A DNA stretch of 64,000 bases from Sinomonas mesophila (GTDB lineage Bacteria > Actinomycetota > Actinomycetes > Actinomycetales > Micrococcaceae): NCBI RefSeq assembly GCF_001999765.1, contig NZ_KV908326.1:173770-237769 (forward strand), read 5' to 3'. The position numbers were made by a program, and so were the translations under genes. Of the stretch, positions 24,984 to 31,554 are shown piece after piece. The notes beneath the pieces are model-generated. The model was not told where the DNA came from. It searched no databases and saw only the letters and a program-made list of their open reading frames with translations. The stretch's first letter is position 1. Every line of letters begins with the position of its first letter.

Positions 24984-27686
24984 ATGGCCACGTCGTTCAC
25001 CACGGGCGCGGGGCCGGCCCTCGCTCCCGCCGTCCCCCCGGCCAGGCTGCGGTCCGCCCTGCACACGGCGCGGGATGGGGCGGCGCACGTCAGCGCCGCG
25101 CACGACGGCGCCGGGCTCAGTCCCGAGCTCCTCGCCGAGCTGCGAGTCCTGGCCCGCCAGCCTGGGCTCCTCGTCGCCTGCAACTACGGCGGCACGCTCA
25201 CGGCGGTCGACGGGCAGACGACTGAGACGCTCCCGCTCGACGCCGCCGCCGTCGCCCTGCGTGCCCTCGCCTCGCTCCCGGAGACCCATGCGGCGGTCGT
25301 GTCCGGCCGCTCCCTGCGGGACCTCGCCGCCGTCTCGCGGCTCCCCGCCGAGGTCCACCTCGTGGGCTCGCACGGCCACGAGTTCGACCTTGGCTTCGCC
25401 TACGGGGTCCCGCTCGCACTCGAGGCGCGCCTGGCGTCCGCCGCGTCGGCGCTCTCCGAGGCCGCAGGCGCGCTCGGCGGCGTCGCGATCGAGCGCAAGC
25501 CCGCCGCCGTCTCCCTGCACCTGCGCGAGGCCGATCCGCCGTCGGCCGCGCGCGCCGTCGAGCTCGCGCACTCAGTGGCCGCAGCCCACGGGCTCGAGCC
25601 GCTCGAGGACGGGGCCGTGCTCGACCTCCTGGGGCTCCCGCCCGCCAAGGACGCGGCCCTCGCGCGGCTGCGAGGCCAGCTCGGCGCGACGGCCGTGCTG
25701 TTCGCGGGCGACGCCGAGAGCGACGCGCGGGCCATCGGCTCGCTCGGCCGCGGCGACCTCGGGCTCTTCGTCGGCAGCAGGCCCGGGGGAGCGGGGGCCG
25801 CCCACCGGCTCGAGGACCCGGCGGCGTTCGCGCACGTCCTCGCGACCCTGTTCGAGCTGCGCCGCGCCTGGCTCTTCGGCGAGGAGGCCGTGGGCCTCGA
25901 ACGGCACACGATGCTCGGCGACGGCTCCTCGACCGCGCTCCTGACCCCGGACGGGACGCTGTGCTGGATGACCCACCCGCTGCCGGACTCGGGCTCGCTC
26001 TTCGCCCACCTGCTCGGCGGCGAGCCGGCGGGGCACTTCACCGTGGGGCCGGCAGCCGAGTCCCGGCTCCTGGGCCAGCGCTACGTGGACGGGACCATGG
26101 TCGTCGAGACCCGCTGGGCGGACCTCACGGCCACGGACTACCTCGAGCCCTCGCCCGAGGGGATCACGCAGCTCGTGCGCGTCCTGGCCGGGCCCGGGCG
26201 GGCGAGGATCGTGTTCGCGCCCCGGCCCGACTACGCGGGTGCGCCGTTCGGGATCGAGGCCCGCGGAGAGTTCCTGCACGTCGTCGGCACGTCCGAGCCC
26301 GTCGTCCTGCACGCCCCCGGCCTGCGCTTCGCCGTCGCGAGCGACGGCCGGCACGCGACGGCCACGGCGGAGTCGGACCTCTCGGGCGGCCCGCTCGTCC
26401 TCACGCTGCGCTGCGGCGACCCCGACCCCGCCGAGCCGGACCCGGCCCACGAGCCCCTGCGCCGCGCCGCCGTCATGCGGGCCGCCCGCGAGTGGGTCGG
26501 CTCGCTCGAGCTGCCGGCCGTCAAGCCCTCGCTCGTGGCCCGCTCGGCGCTGACCCTCCGGCACCTCGTGCACGAGCCCACCGGCGCCGTCCTCGCCGCC
26601 CCGACGACCTCGCTGCCCGAGGGCATCGGCGGCACGCGCAACTGGGACTACCGGTACTGCTGGCTCCGCGACGCCTCGCTCACGGTGCGGGCCCTCGTGG
26701 ACCTCGGCTCGACCGCCGAGGCGGACGGCTTCCTCGCCTGGCTCGGCGGAATCCTCGCCGCGGCGGCGGGACCCGAGTGGCTGCATCCGCTCTACTCCCT
26801 CACGGGCGCGCCGCTGGCCACCGAGGCCACGGTCGAGCACCTGCCCGGCTACGCGGGCTCCCGGCCCGTCCGGGTCGGCAACGCCGCGGACCACCAGGTC
26901 CAGCTCGACGTCTTCGGGCCCGTCGCCGAGCTCATCGACGCGCTCTCGGAGCGCACCGGCGAGCTGCCCGAGTCCCACTGGGACCTCCTGTGCCAGCTGG
27001 CGGCGGCCGTCGAGGCCCGCTGGCACGAGCCGGACCACGGCATCTGGGAGGCCCGCATGGCCCCGCGGCACCACGTCTACTCCAAGGTCCAGTGCTGGGC
27101 CACGCTCGACCGCGCCCTCGCCGTCGCCCGCCGCCACGGGCGCGAGCCGGGCCGGGGCTGGGAGCCGCTCGCCGCCGCCGTGCGCGAGGAGGTGCTGCGG
27201 CGCGGATGGCACGAGGGCTCGGCGTCCTACACGGTCGCGTACGGAAGCCCCGACCTCGACGCCGCCGTGCTGCACGTGGGCCTGTCCGGGATGCTCGATC
27301 CGCTCGACCCGCGCTTCCTCGCGACGGTCGCCGCCGTCGAGCGCGAGCTGCGGGTGGGGCCGACGGTGTTCCGGTACACGTACGACGACGGCCTGCCGGG
27401 CCTCGAGGGCGGCTTCCACCTGTGCACGTCCTGGCTCATCGAGGCGTACCTCGCGGTGGGGCGGCGGGAGGACGCCGAGGAGCTCTTCGCGCGGCTCGCG
27501 GCGCTCATGGGCCCGACGGGCCTCCTGCCCGAGGAGTACGACCCGGCCACCGAGACGCACCTGGGCAACCACCCGCAGGCGTACTCGCACTTGGGCTTCA
27601 TCCGCTGCGCCCGGCTGCTCGACGAGGCCCGGCCCGCGGACGGCGGCGGTGCGACGCGCGACGGCGGGGGGCCGGCGGCGGCCTGA
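24984..27686 (+). CDS. trehalose-phosphatase-like / GH15 glycosidase fusion
   Basis: A 900-residue protein. Residues ~60-275 follow the OtsB HAD fold, including VVSGRSLRDLA, VGSHGHEFDL and FAGDAESDARA (motif IV). But motif I, normally DxDGT, reads NYGGT at ~66-70: the nucleophilic Asp and the general acid Asp are both lost, so this half is probably inactive. Residues ~290-880 are a GH15 glucoamylase/trehalase-like module: NWDYRYCWLRDASLTV (~550), VGNAADHQVQLDVFGPVAELIDAL (~635), GGFHLCTSWLIEAYLAVG and a catalytic Glu region LLPEEYDPATETHLGNHPQA. Related GH15 proteins of actinobacteria are trehalases. The start has CAGGAGGT upstream. Confidence 0.85.
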   Translation: MATSFTTGAGPALAPAVPPARLRSALHTARDGAAHVSAAHDGAGLSPELLAELRVLARQPGLLVACNYGGTLTAVDGQTTETLPLDAAAVALRALASLPETHAAVVSGRSLRDLAAVSRLPAEVHLVGSHGHEFDLGFAYGVPLALEARLASAASALSEAAGALGGVAIERKPAAVSLHLREADPPSAARAVELAHSVAAAHGLEPLEDGAVLDLLGLPPAKDAALARLRGQLGATAVLFAGDAESDARAIGSLGRGDLGLFVGSRPGGAGAAHRLEDPAAFAHVLATLFELRRAWLFGEEAVGLERHTMLGDGSSTALLTPDGTLCWMTHPLPDSGSLFAHLLGGEPAGHFTVGPAAESRLLGQRYVDGTMVVETRWADLTATDYLEPSPEGITQLVRVLAGPGRARIVFAPRPDYAGAPFGIEARGEFLHVVGTSEPVVLHAPGLRFAVASDGRHATATAESDLSGGPLVLTLRCGDPDPAEPDPAHEPLRRAAVMRAAREWVGSLELPAVKPSLVARSALTLRHLVHEPTGAVLAAPTTSLPEGIGGTRNWDYRYCWLRDASLTVRALVDLGSTAEADGFLAWLGGILAAAAGPEWLHPLYSLTGAPLATEATVEHLPGYAGSRPVRVGNAADHQVQLDVFGPVAELIDALSERTGELPESHWDLLCQLAAAVEARWHEPDHGIWEARMAPRHHVYSKVQCWATLDRALAVARRHGREPGRGWEPLAAAVREEVLRRGWHEGSASYTVAYGSPDLDAAVLHVGLSGMLDPLDPRFLATVAAVERELRVGPTVFRYTYDDGLPGLEGGFHLCTSWLIEAYLAVGRREDAEELFARLAALMGPTGLLPEEYDPATETHLGNHPQAYSHLGFIRCARLLDEARPADGGGATRDGGGPAAA

Positions 27687-27777
27687 CGCGCTTGGGGGCG
27701 GTCCGCGAGGGCGACCGCCGGCGGGTTGGCATCGGAAGCTGCAGTCCGTGGGCAGGCCGCCCGCAACCGCTGTGAAC

Positions 27778-28422
27778 CTAACTCCCTCGGCCTCCTGTTC
27801 CGGTGCCGCCGGTTCCATCGGCCGTGCCCGTCCCGCCGGTTCCTGCGCCCGTGCCCCTCCCGCCCGTGCCTGCGCCCGTGCCCGTCCCGCCGGTGCCTGC
27901 GCCGGTGCCGGTTCCGCCGGTTCCTGCGCCGGTTCCGCTGCCTCCGGTGCCTGCGCCCGTGCTGCTGCCGCCGGTGCCTGCCCCGGTTCCTGTGCCGCCG
28001 GTTCCTGCGCCCGTGCTGCTGCCGCCGGTGCCTGCCCCGGTTCCTGTGCCGCCGGTGCCTGCGCCGGTTCCTGTGCCGCCGGTGCCTGCGCCGGTTCCGC
28101 TGCCGCCGGTTCCTGCGCCGGTTCCTGTGCCGCCGGTGCCTGCGCCGGTTCCGCTGCCGCCGGTGCCTGCGCCGGTTCCGCTGCCGCCGGTTCCTGCGCC
28201 GGTTCCTGTGCCGCCGGTGCCTGCGCCGGTTCCGCTGCCGCCGGTTCCTGCCCCGGTCCCGCTGCCGCCGGTGCCTGCGCCGGTCCCGCTGCCGCCGGTG
28301 CCTGCCCCGGTCCCGCTGCCGCCGGTGCCTGCGCCCGTTCCCGTCCCGCCGGTGCCTGCGCCCGTGCCGCCGCCGGTGCCTGCCCCGGTGCCGGTGGCCC
28401 CTCCTGCGGCCTTGCTGTCCAT
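27778..28422 (-). CDS. possible Gly/Thr/Ala repeat protein (coding uncertain)
   Basis: A 214-residue open frame made almost wholly of 22 copies of a nine-residue unit, consensus (S/T)GTGAGTGG, after a short MDSKAAGGA head. There is no signal peptide, membrane helix or other domain, and no good ribosome site. The opposite strand is also open over the same DNA (Pro/Val/Ala unit PPVPAPVPV/L). The two frames share the same wobble positions, so the silent-looking variation between units cannot say which strand, if either, is translated. It is listed because the frame is intact, not because expression is supported. Confidence 0.2.
   Translation of the reverse strand: MDSKAAGGATGTGAGTGGGTGAGTGGTGTGAGTGGSGTGAGTGGSGTGAGTGGSGTGAGTGGSGTGAGTGGTGTGAGTGGSGTGAGTGGSGTGAGTGGTGTGAGTGGSGTGAGTGGTGTGAGTGGTGTGAGTGGSSTGAGTGGTGTGAGTGGSSTGAGTGGSGTGAGTGGTGTGAGTGGTGTGAGTGGRGTGAGTGGTGTADGTGGTGTGGRGS
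27786..28400. repeat. 27-bp minisatellite, about 22 units
   Basis: A tandem array of a GC-rich 27-bp unit (core CCGGTGCCTGCGCCGGTT), with variants mainly at every third base and one unit lacking 3 bp. It fills most of the gap between the GH15 gene and the minus-strand ANTAR gene. All frames stay open for long distances on both strands because the unit length is a multiple of three. Confidence 0.9.
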
Positions 28423-28534
28423 GATGGAGAATAACTCCGCCCGACAGACTTTGATGCTCGATGGCGGAGAGGATCCCTCGTCTATCGCGGCACTGCTCGG
28501 ACCTGATGCGCCCCTCGGTGGCGCCGCCCGCGCC

Positions 28535-29245
28535 TCAGTCAGCGAAGACCGTCTGCGGCGGCGATGGATGGACGTGCTGGACGATCTCCGCCGCGACGTC
28601 CCGGAGCTTGACGTTCCGGTTGTTCGACGCCCGCTTCAGGGCGTCGAAGGCCTCCTTGGTGGAGCACTGGCTGCGCGCCATGATCACCCCGATGGCCATG
28701 TCGATCACCGTCCGGTTGAGCATGGCCTTCGCGCGGTTCTCGGCGCGTTCCCGCTCGGCGGCGTAGCGCACGGCGAGGTGCAGGGCCCACGAGGTCTCGT
28801 TGCGGAGCCTGCCGATGGCCGCGAGGAGCTCGCGGCGCCCCGCAGGGCGAGTCGGGACCTCGCCGACCACGGCGACTGCCCCGCGGGCATCCCTCCCCGC
28901 GGGGGCCGGGACCACGAGGAGGCCGTGGCCATCCTGGGCGCCCCAGTCCTCGGGGGCGGGGTGCGCATGGGACGACGCCGGGCCGCCGAAGACGGCCCCG
29001 AGGTGAGGGTCCTTGCGTGTGAGCCGCTCCTGCAGCGAGGCCTCGAACGCCTCGTTGCTCGCGGCCGTAAGCGTCGGCTGGTTCCTGCGCTGCAGGACGA
29101 TCCCGCACTGGTACCTCCCGAGGGGCGCGAGGCGGACATGGGTCCGGTGGGCGAGCGCCGCCATGAGCGGGGGGAGGTCTGACGTGGCCAGCAGGAGGTG
29201 AATCAGCTCGTGCGCGGCCGGATGGTGCGCTGGCCGGGCGGCCAT
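28535..29245 (-). CDS. GAF and ANTAR domain RNA-binding regulator
   Basis: A 236-residue protein. Residues ~15-150 have a GAF-like sensor arrangement (two strands GLLVVPAPAG and GAVAVVGEVP flanked by helices). Residues ~165-225 are an ANTAR domain: ENRAKAMLNRTVIDMAIGVIMARSQCSTKEAFDALKRASNNRNVKLRDVA, with the usual Ala-x3-Leu-x3-I-x2-A-x-G-x-I-M pattern that binds paired hairpins in nascent mRNA. Such proteins act as antiterminators. The ATG at 29243-29245 is preceded by AAGGAG at ideal spacing and is preferred over the ATG ten codons upstream. There is no histidine kinase partner nearby. Confidence 0.85.
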   Translation of the reverse strand: MAARPAHHPAAHELIHLLLATSDLPPLMAALAHRTHVRLAPLGRYQCGIVLQRRNQPTLTAASNEAFEASLQERLTRKDPHLGAVFGGPASSHAHPAPEDWGAQDGHGLLVVPAPAGRDARGAVAVVGEVPTRPAGRRELLAAIGRLRNETSWALHLAVRYAAERERAENRAKAMLNRTVIDMAIGVIMARSQCSTKEAFDALKRASNNRNVKLRDVAAEIVQHVHPSPPQTVFAD

Positions 29246-29435
29246 GTGTCGCTCCTTCGGGCGGGGCCCCGGCATGCGCCGACGCCTCGGATGGACCGTG
29301 CCCGATTCTTGAGCGGTGGAGACCCCGCGTCACGGGGTGCTGCGGTTCATCTTGGCCTGCGGCGCGGGACGGGTCAAATCGATGGCCTGGAAGACACCGC
29401 CGCCTGGCCCCGGAGCGCGATCACCCGACGAACAG

Positions 29436-29498
29436 CTGTGACCCAGCATCGTTGAGAGGTGACCCCACATCGTTGGGAGGTGACCCCGCATTGTGATG
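29436..29498. repeat. three tandem 21-bp repeats left of the IS481 remnant
   Basis: Units at 29436, 29457 and 29478 carry TGACCCAGCATCGTT, TGACCCCACATCGTT and TGACCCCGCATTG. This is the reverse complement of the array at 431-493. The third unit runs into the left end of the IS-derived element. Confidence 0.75.
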
Positions 29499-29983
29499 TC
29501 TCGGGAGATCGGTGACAGTTCTGCCTCAGGACATCGGTGATCCGCGCCAACGACGCCGGCGACGGGGCCTCCATCCCGAGGGCACGCATCCGGTCGTGGA
29601 CGCTGATCGGGCCGTGGTCCAGGCACGAGCGCTCGAGCGCGGCCCGCACCGCGACCGCCTGCCGCCGCACGTCATCCATGATCTTCGTCGGGCTGCTCCT
29701 CGGCCGCCGGGAGCGCGGCTCCAACACGGCCGCCGGCCCCTCCGCAGCGGCGCGCCTGCGGATCTCGTAGAACGTCTTGCGCGAGAGCGAGTGCTCGGCG
29801 CAGAACGTCGTCACCGACCCGCGCGGCGCATCCGGCGGCCACTGCGTGATCGCAAGACGGACACGGGGATCAACAGGCTCGTTATGCTCACCCAGCAATC
29901 TGAGCCGCAGAAGTGTCACCACCAAGAACCCCAGAAGCGTCACCGATGTCCTGAGGCAGAACTGTCACCGATGTCCTGCGACA
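29497..29983. mobile_element. IS481-derived short element with intact inverted repeats
   Basis: A 487-bp element bounded by TGTC...GACA. Its ends carry a perfect 33-bp inverted repeat (29508-29540 and 29940-29972, core GTGACAGTTCTGCCTCAGG). It extends imperfectly outward for another ~11 bp on each side. Inside is only the N-terminal part of a transposase. No target-site duplication is visible in the flanks, which instead are made of 21-bp repeats. With both ends intact but no full transposase it looks like a non-autonomous derivative that could be moved by a complete relative elsewhere in the genome. Confidence 0.75.
29541..29898 (-). pseudogene. IS481 family transposase, N-terminal remnant
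   Basis: The frame reads VDPRVRLAITQWPPDAPRG ... FCAEHSLSRKTFYEIRRRA ... LEPRSRRPRSSPTKI, the N-terminal helix-turn-helix region of IS481-type transposases. It stops being recognisable at ARI, where it joins the terminal inverted repeat. The whole DDE catalytic domain is missing and no convincing start codon is present. It is therefore an internal-deletion relic within the short element. Confidence 0.75.
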
Positions 29984-29989
29984 TAACAG

Positions 29990-30020
29990 AGGTGACCCCG
30001 CGTAGAGAGGTGACCCCGGT
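29990..30020. repeat. two GACCCC repeats right of the IS481 remnant
   Basis: AGGTGACCCCG occurs at 29990 and 30008, 18 bp apart, in the same orientation as the left flank array. They end at the 3' end of the LacI gene (stop at 30022). Confidence 0.6.
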
Positions 30021-30021
30021 T

Positions 30022-31044
30022 TCAGGCGTCCGCTCGGACCCGCCCCGTGCTGGCCCGCACGACGAGGCTGGGCTTCACGTCGACGTCGTGCTCCGGCTCC
30101 CGGCCCTCGAGGAGCGCCCACAGCCGGACCCAGGCCTGCTCGCCGAGGTGCGTCTGCGGGACCGAGGCCGTCGTGAGGGCGGGGGAGGTGTAGCGGGCGA
30201 ACGGGATGTCGTCGAAGCCGGTCACGGAGAGCCGCCCGGGCACATCGACGCCCTCCTCGTGCAGCGCCCCGAGGAGGCCCATGGCCACGAGGTCGTTGAA
30301 GCACACGGCCGCGGTCGCGCCCGAGGCGAGGACGGCCTGCGCGGCGGCGTGCCCGTCCTCGAACATGGCCCCGCAGGGGATCTCGATGACCTCCGCCCCC
30401 TCGACGGGGTGCAGGGGACGGCTGAGCCCCTCGCGCCGGGCCTTGTCGCCGTGGCTGGCCGCAGGGCCGGCGACGTAGGCGATCCGCCGGTGCCCGAGAT
30501 CCTGGAGGTGGTCGACGATGCTGCGGATCCCCGAGGCGTAGTCCACGGAGAGGACGGGGATGCCGGGGACGGCGGAGGCCCTGTTGACGAGGACCGCCGG
30601 GGCGAGTTCGGGCAGGAGCGCCTCGAGCTGCTCGGCGTCCATGCGCGGGGCGACGAGCACGAGCGCGTCGCAGCGGCGGCGCGCCTCGCGGGCGAGGATG
30701 ACCTCCTCGGCGGGGTTCTCGACCGAGTCGGCGACGAGAACGCGGTAGCCGTCCCGCGCCGCGGCGCGCGAGAGCCCACGCAGGGTCTCCTGGAACATGG
30801 GGTTCGCGAGATCCGGCACGACGATTGCGACCGTCTGCGTCCGGCCGATCGCGAGGCTCCGGGCCACGGTGTTGGGGGAGTAGTTGAGCTTCGCCGCGGC
30901 CGCCCGGACGCGCTCGCCGATGGCCGGATCGACGCTCGCGAGCCCGTTCATGACCCGGGAGACCGTCGCGCGGGAGACCCCGGCCTCCGCCGCGACGTGG
31001 GCGATCGTCACGCGCCCCGCGGCGCGGGTGCTCATGCGGGCCAT
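30022..31044 (-). CDS. LacI-family transcriptional regulator (orphan)
   Basis: A 340-residue LacI/GalR protein. The DNA-binding head is TIAHVAAEAGVSRATVSRVM (~13-32), with a hinge YSPNTVARSLAIGRTQTVAI. The effector domain contains VPDLANPMFQETLRGL, FNDLVAMGLLGALHEEGVDV and TGFDDIPFARYTSPALTTASVPQ, close to ribose/sugar repressors. The ATG at 31042-31044 follows GGAGGA. It has no sugar genes beside it (an IS remnant on one side, DAHP synthase on the other), so its regulon is elsewhere. Two identical-core motifs in its own promoter region suggest autoregulation. Confidence 0.85.
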   Translation of the reverse strand: MARMSTRAAGRVTIAHVAAEAGVSRATVSRVMNGLASVDPAIGERVRAAAAKLNYSPNTVARSLAIGRTQTVAIVVPDLANPMFQETLRGLSRAAARDGYRVLVADSVENPAEEVILAREARRRCDALVLVAPRMDAEQLEALLPELAPAVLVNRASAVPGIPVLSVDYASGIRSIVDHLQDLGHRRIAYVAGPAASHGDKARREGLSRPLHPVEGAEVIEIPCGAMFEDGHAAAQAVLASGATAAVCFNDLVAMGLLGALHEEGVDVPGRLSVTGFDDIPFARYTSPALTTASVPQTHLGEQAWVRLWALLEGREPEHDVDVKPSLVVRASTGRVRADA

Positions 31045-31059
31045 GGGTCCTCCGTGGTT

Positions 31060-31073
31060 GTGCTGCGCGCAGC
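31060..31073. promoter_or_regulatory. candidate autoregulatory operator 1 of the orphan LacI gene
   Basis: GTGCTGCGCGCAGC contains the perfect 12-bp palindrome GCTGCGCGCAGC, 16 bp upstream of the start codon. It shares 13 of 14 bases with the site at 31096-31109, 36 bp away. Confidence 0.45.
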
Positions 31074-31095
31074 GGTCGTACCCGCGCGCGGCGTC

Positions 31096-31109
31096 GTGCT
31101 GCGCACAGC
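31096..31109. promoter_or_regulatory. candidate autoregulatory operator 2 of the orphan LacI gene
   Basis: GTGCTGCGCACAGC, part of the near-palindrome TGCTGCGCACAGCA (31097-31110). A further symmetrical AACCGGTT with central CG lies just beyond at 31115-31122. Confidence 0.4.
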
Positions 31110-31285
31110 ATAGCAACCGGTTACGCATGCCCGGAGGGCCCACGCGCCCGGGGCCTTGACCCCTGAAATTGTGGGCTGAGCAACGCCGACGTGGGCTGCC
31201 CTGAACCGCTGGAGGAAGGTCATGGACCACCCCGACGCGTGGCTGCACCTGCCCGCGGGGTGGGCGGACGACGGCCTCGCCCTCC

Positions 31286-31346
31286 AACGCCGCATCGCAA
31301 CACGCCGTTCTGAGCCCGGTGTGACGGCGTGTTGCGATGCGGCGTT
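31286..31346. repeat. long palindromic repeat, copy 1
   Basis: Two perfect 23-bp arms (31286-31308 and 31324-31346; core CGCATCGCAACACG) surround a 15-nt loop. The same palindrome with a different loop occurs at 50158-50220. The right arm abuts the predicted -35 region of the DAHP synthase leader transcript, so besides being a repeat it could end transcription coming from upstream. Confidence 0.85.
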
Positions 31347-31375
31347 TGCCTTGCGGGCCAGGGCCGGGCTATCGT
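31346..31375 (+). promoter_or_regulatory. probable promoter of the DAHP synthase leader
   Basis: TTGCCT (31346-31351) and TATCGT (31370-31375) are 18 bp apart. Transcription would begin at about 31382, within a base of the leader-peptide ATG, implying a leaderless start for the leader peptide. Confidence 0.45.
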
Positions 31376-31382
31376 CCGACGC

Positions 31383-31436
31383 ATGATCAAGCGTTGGTAT
31401 GCGTATTTTGCGTTGGCTCTGGAGGGCCAAGCGTAG
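31383..31436 (+). CDS. aromatic leader peptide upstream of DAHP synthase
   Basis: A 17-codon open frame, MIKRWYAYFALALEGQA, with Trp5, Tyr6, Tyr8 and Phe9: four aromatic residues in five codons. This is the end-product signature expected for ribosome-dependent attenuation of the first shikimate-pathway enzyme. Codons 11-14 (Leu-Ala-Leu-Glu) lie in one arm of a perfect 13-bp stem, so ribosome position would change RNA folding. It ends 118 bp before the DAHP synthase start. The peptide itself needs no function beyond sensing charged aromatic tRNAs. Confidence 0.75.
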   Translation: MIKRWYAYFALALEGQA

Positions 31437-31492
31437 TTTCACGCGTACCGACTCCAGAGCCAACAGGGCAGGGACCTTCCGGTCCTTGCCCT
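31412..31492 (+). promoter_or_regulatory. transcription attenuator of DAHP synthase
   Basis: Two stem-loops follow the leader codons. Arms 31412-31424 and 31452-31464 pair perfectly over 13 bp (GTTGGCTCTGGAG). Immediately after it, 31465-31476 and 31481-31492 form a 12-bp stem with one G-U pair and loop TTCC, followed by TTTG: the likely terminator. The downstream stretch GGCTCTGG at 31510-31517 can also pair with 31454-31461, an alternative fold. A ribosome stalled at the Trp-Tyr-Ala-Tyr-Phe codons would cover the first arm and free the second for alternative pairing. The detailed switching model is inferred. Confidence 0.65.
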
Positions 31493-31554
31493 TTGCCATT
31501 CCAGCGGCAGGCTCTGGTCCCTCGAGGGCCTGTCACAGCAAGGACAGGAACCCG

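Noticed and set aside
27803..29182. A plus-strand Pro/Val/Ala-rich frame running through the minisatellite and on across the ANTAR gene
   Set aside because: Past the repeat it is purely antisense to the well-supported ANTAR gene and has no start signals; the repeat is reported instead.
29497..29983. A target-site duplication for the IS481-derived element
   Set aside because: Flanks TTGTGA and TAACAG do not match; repeats around the element obscure the original junction, so none is claimed.
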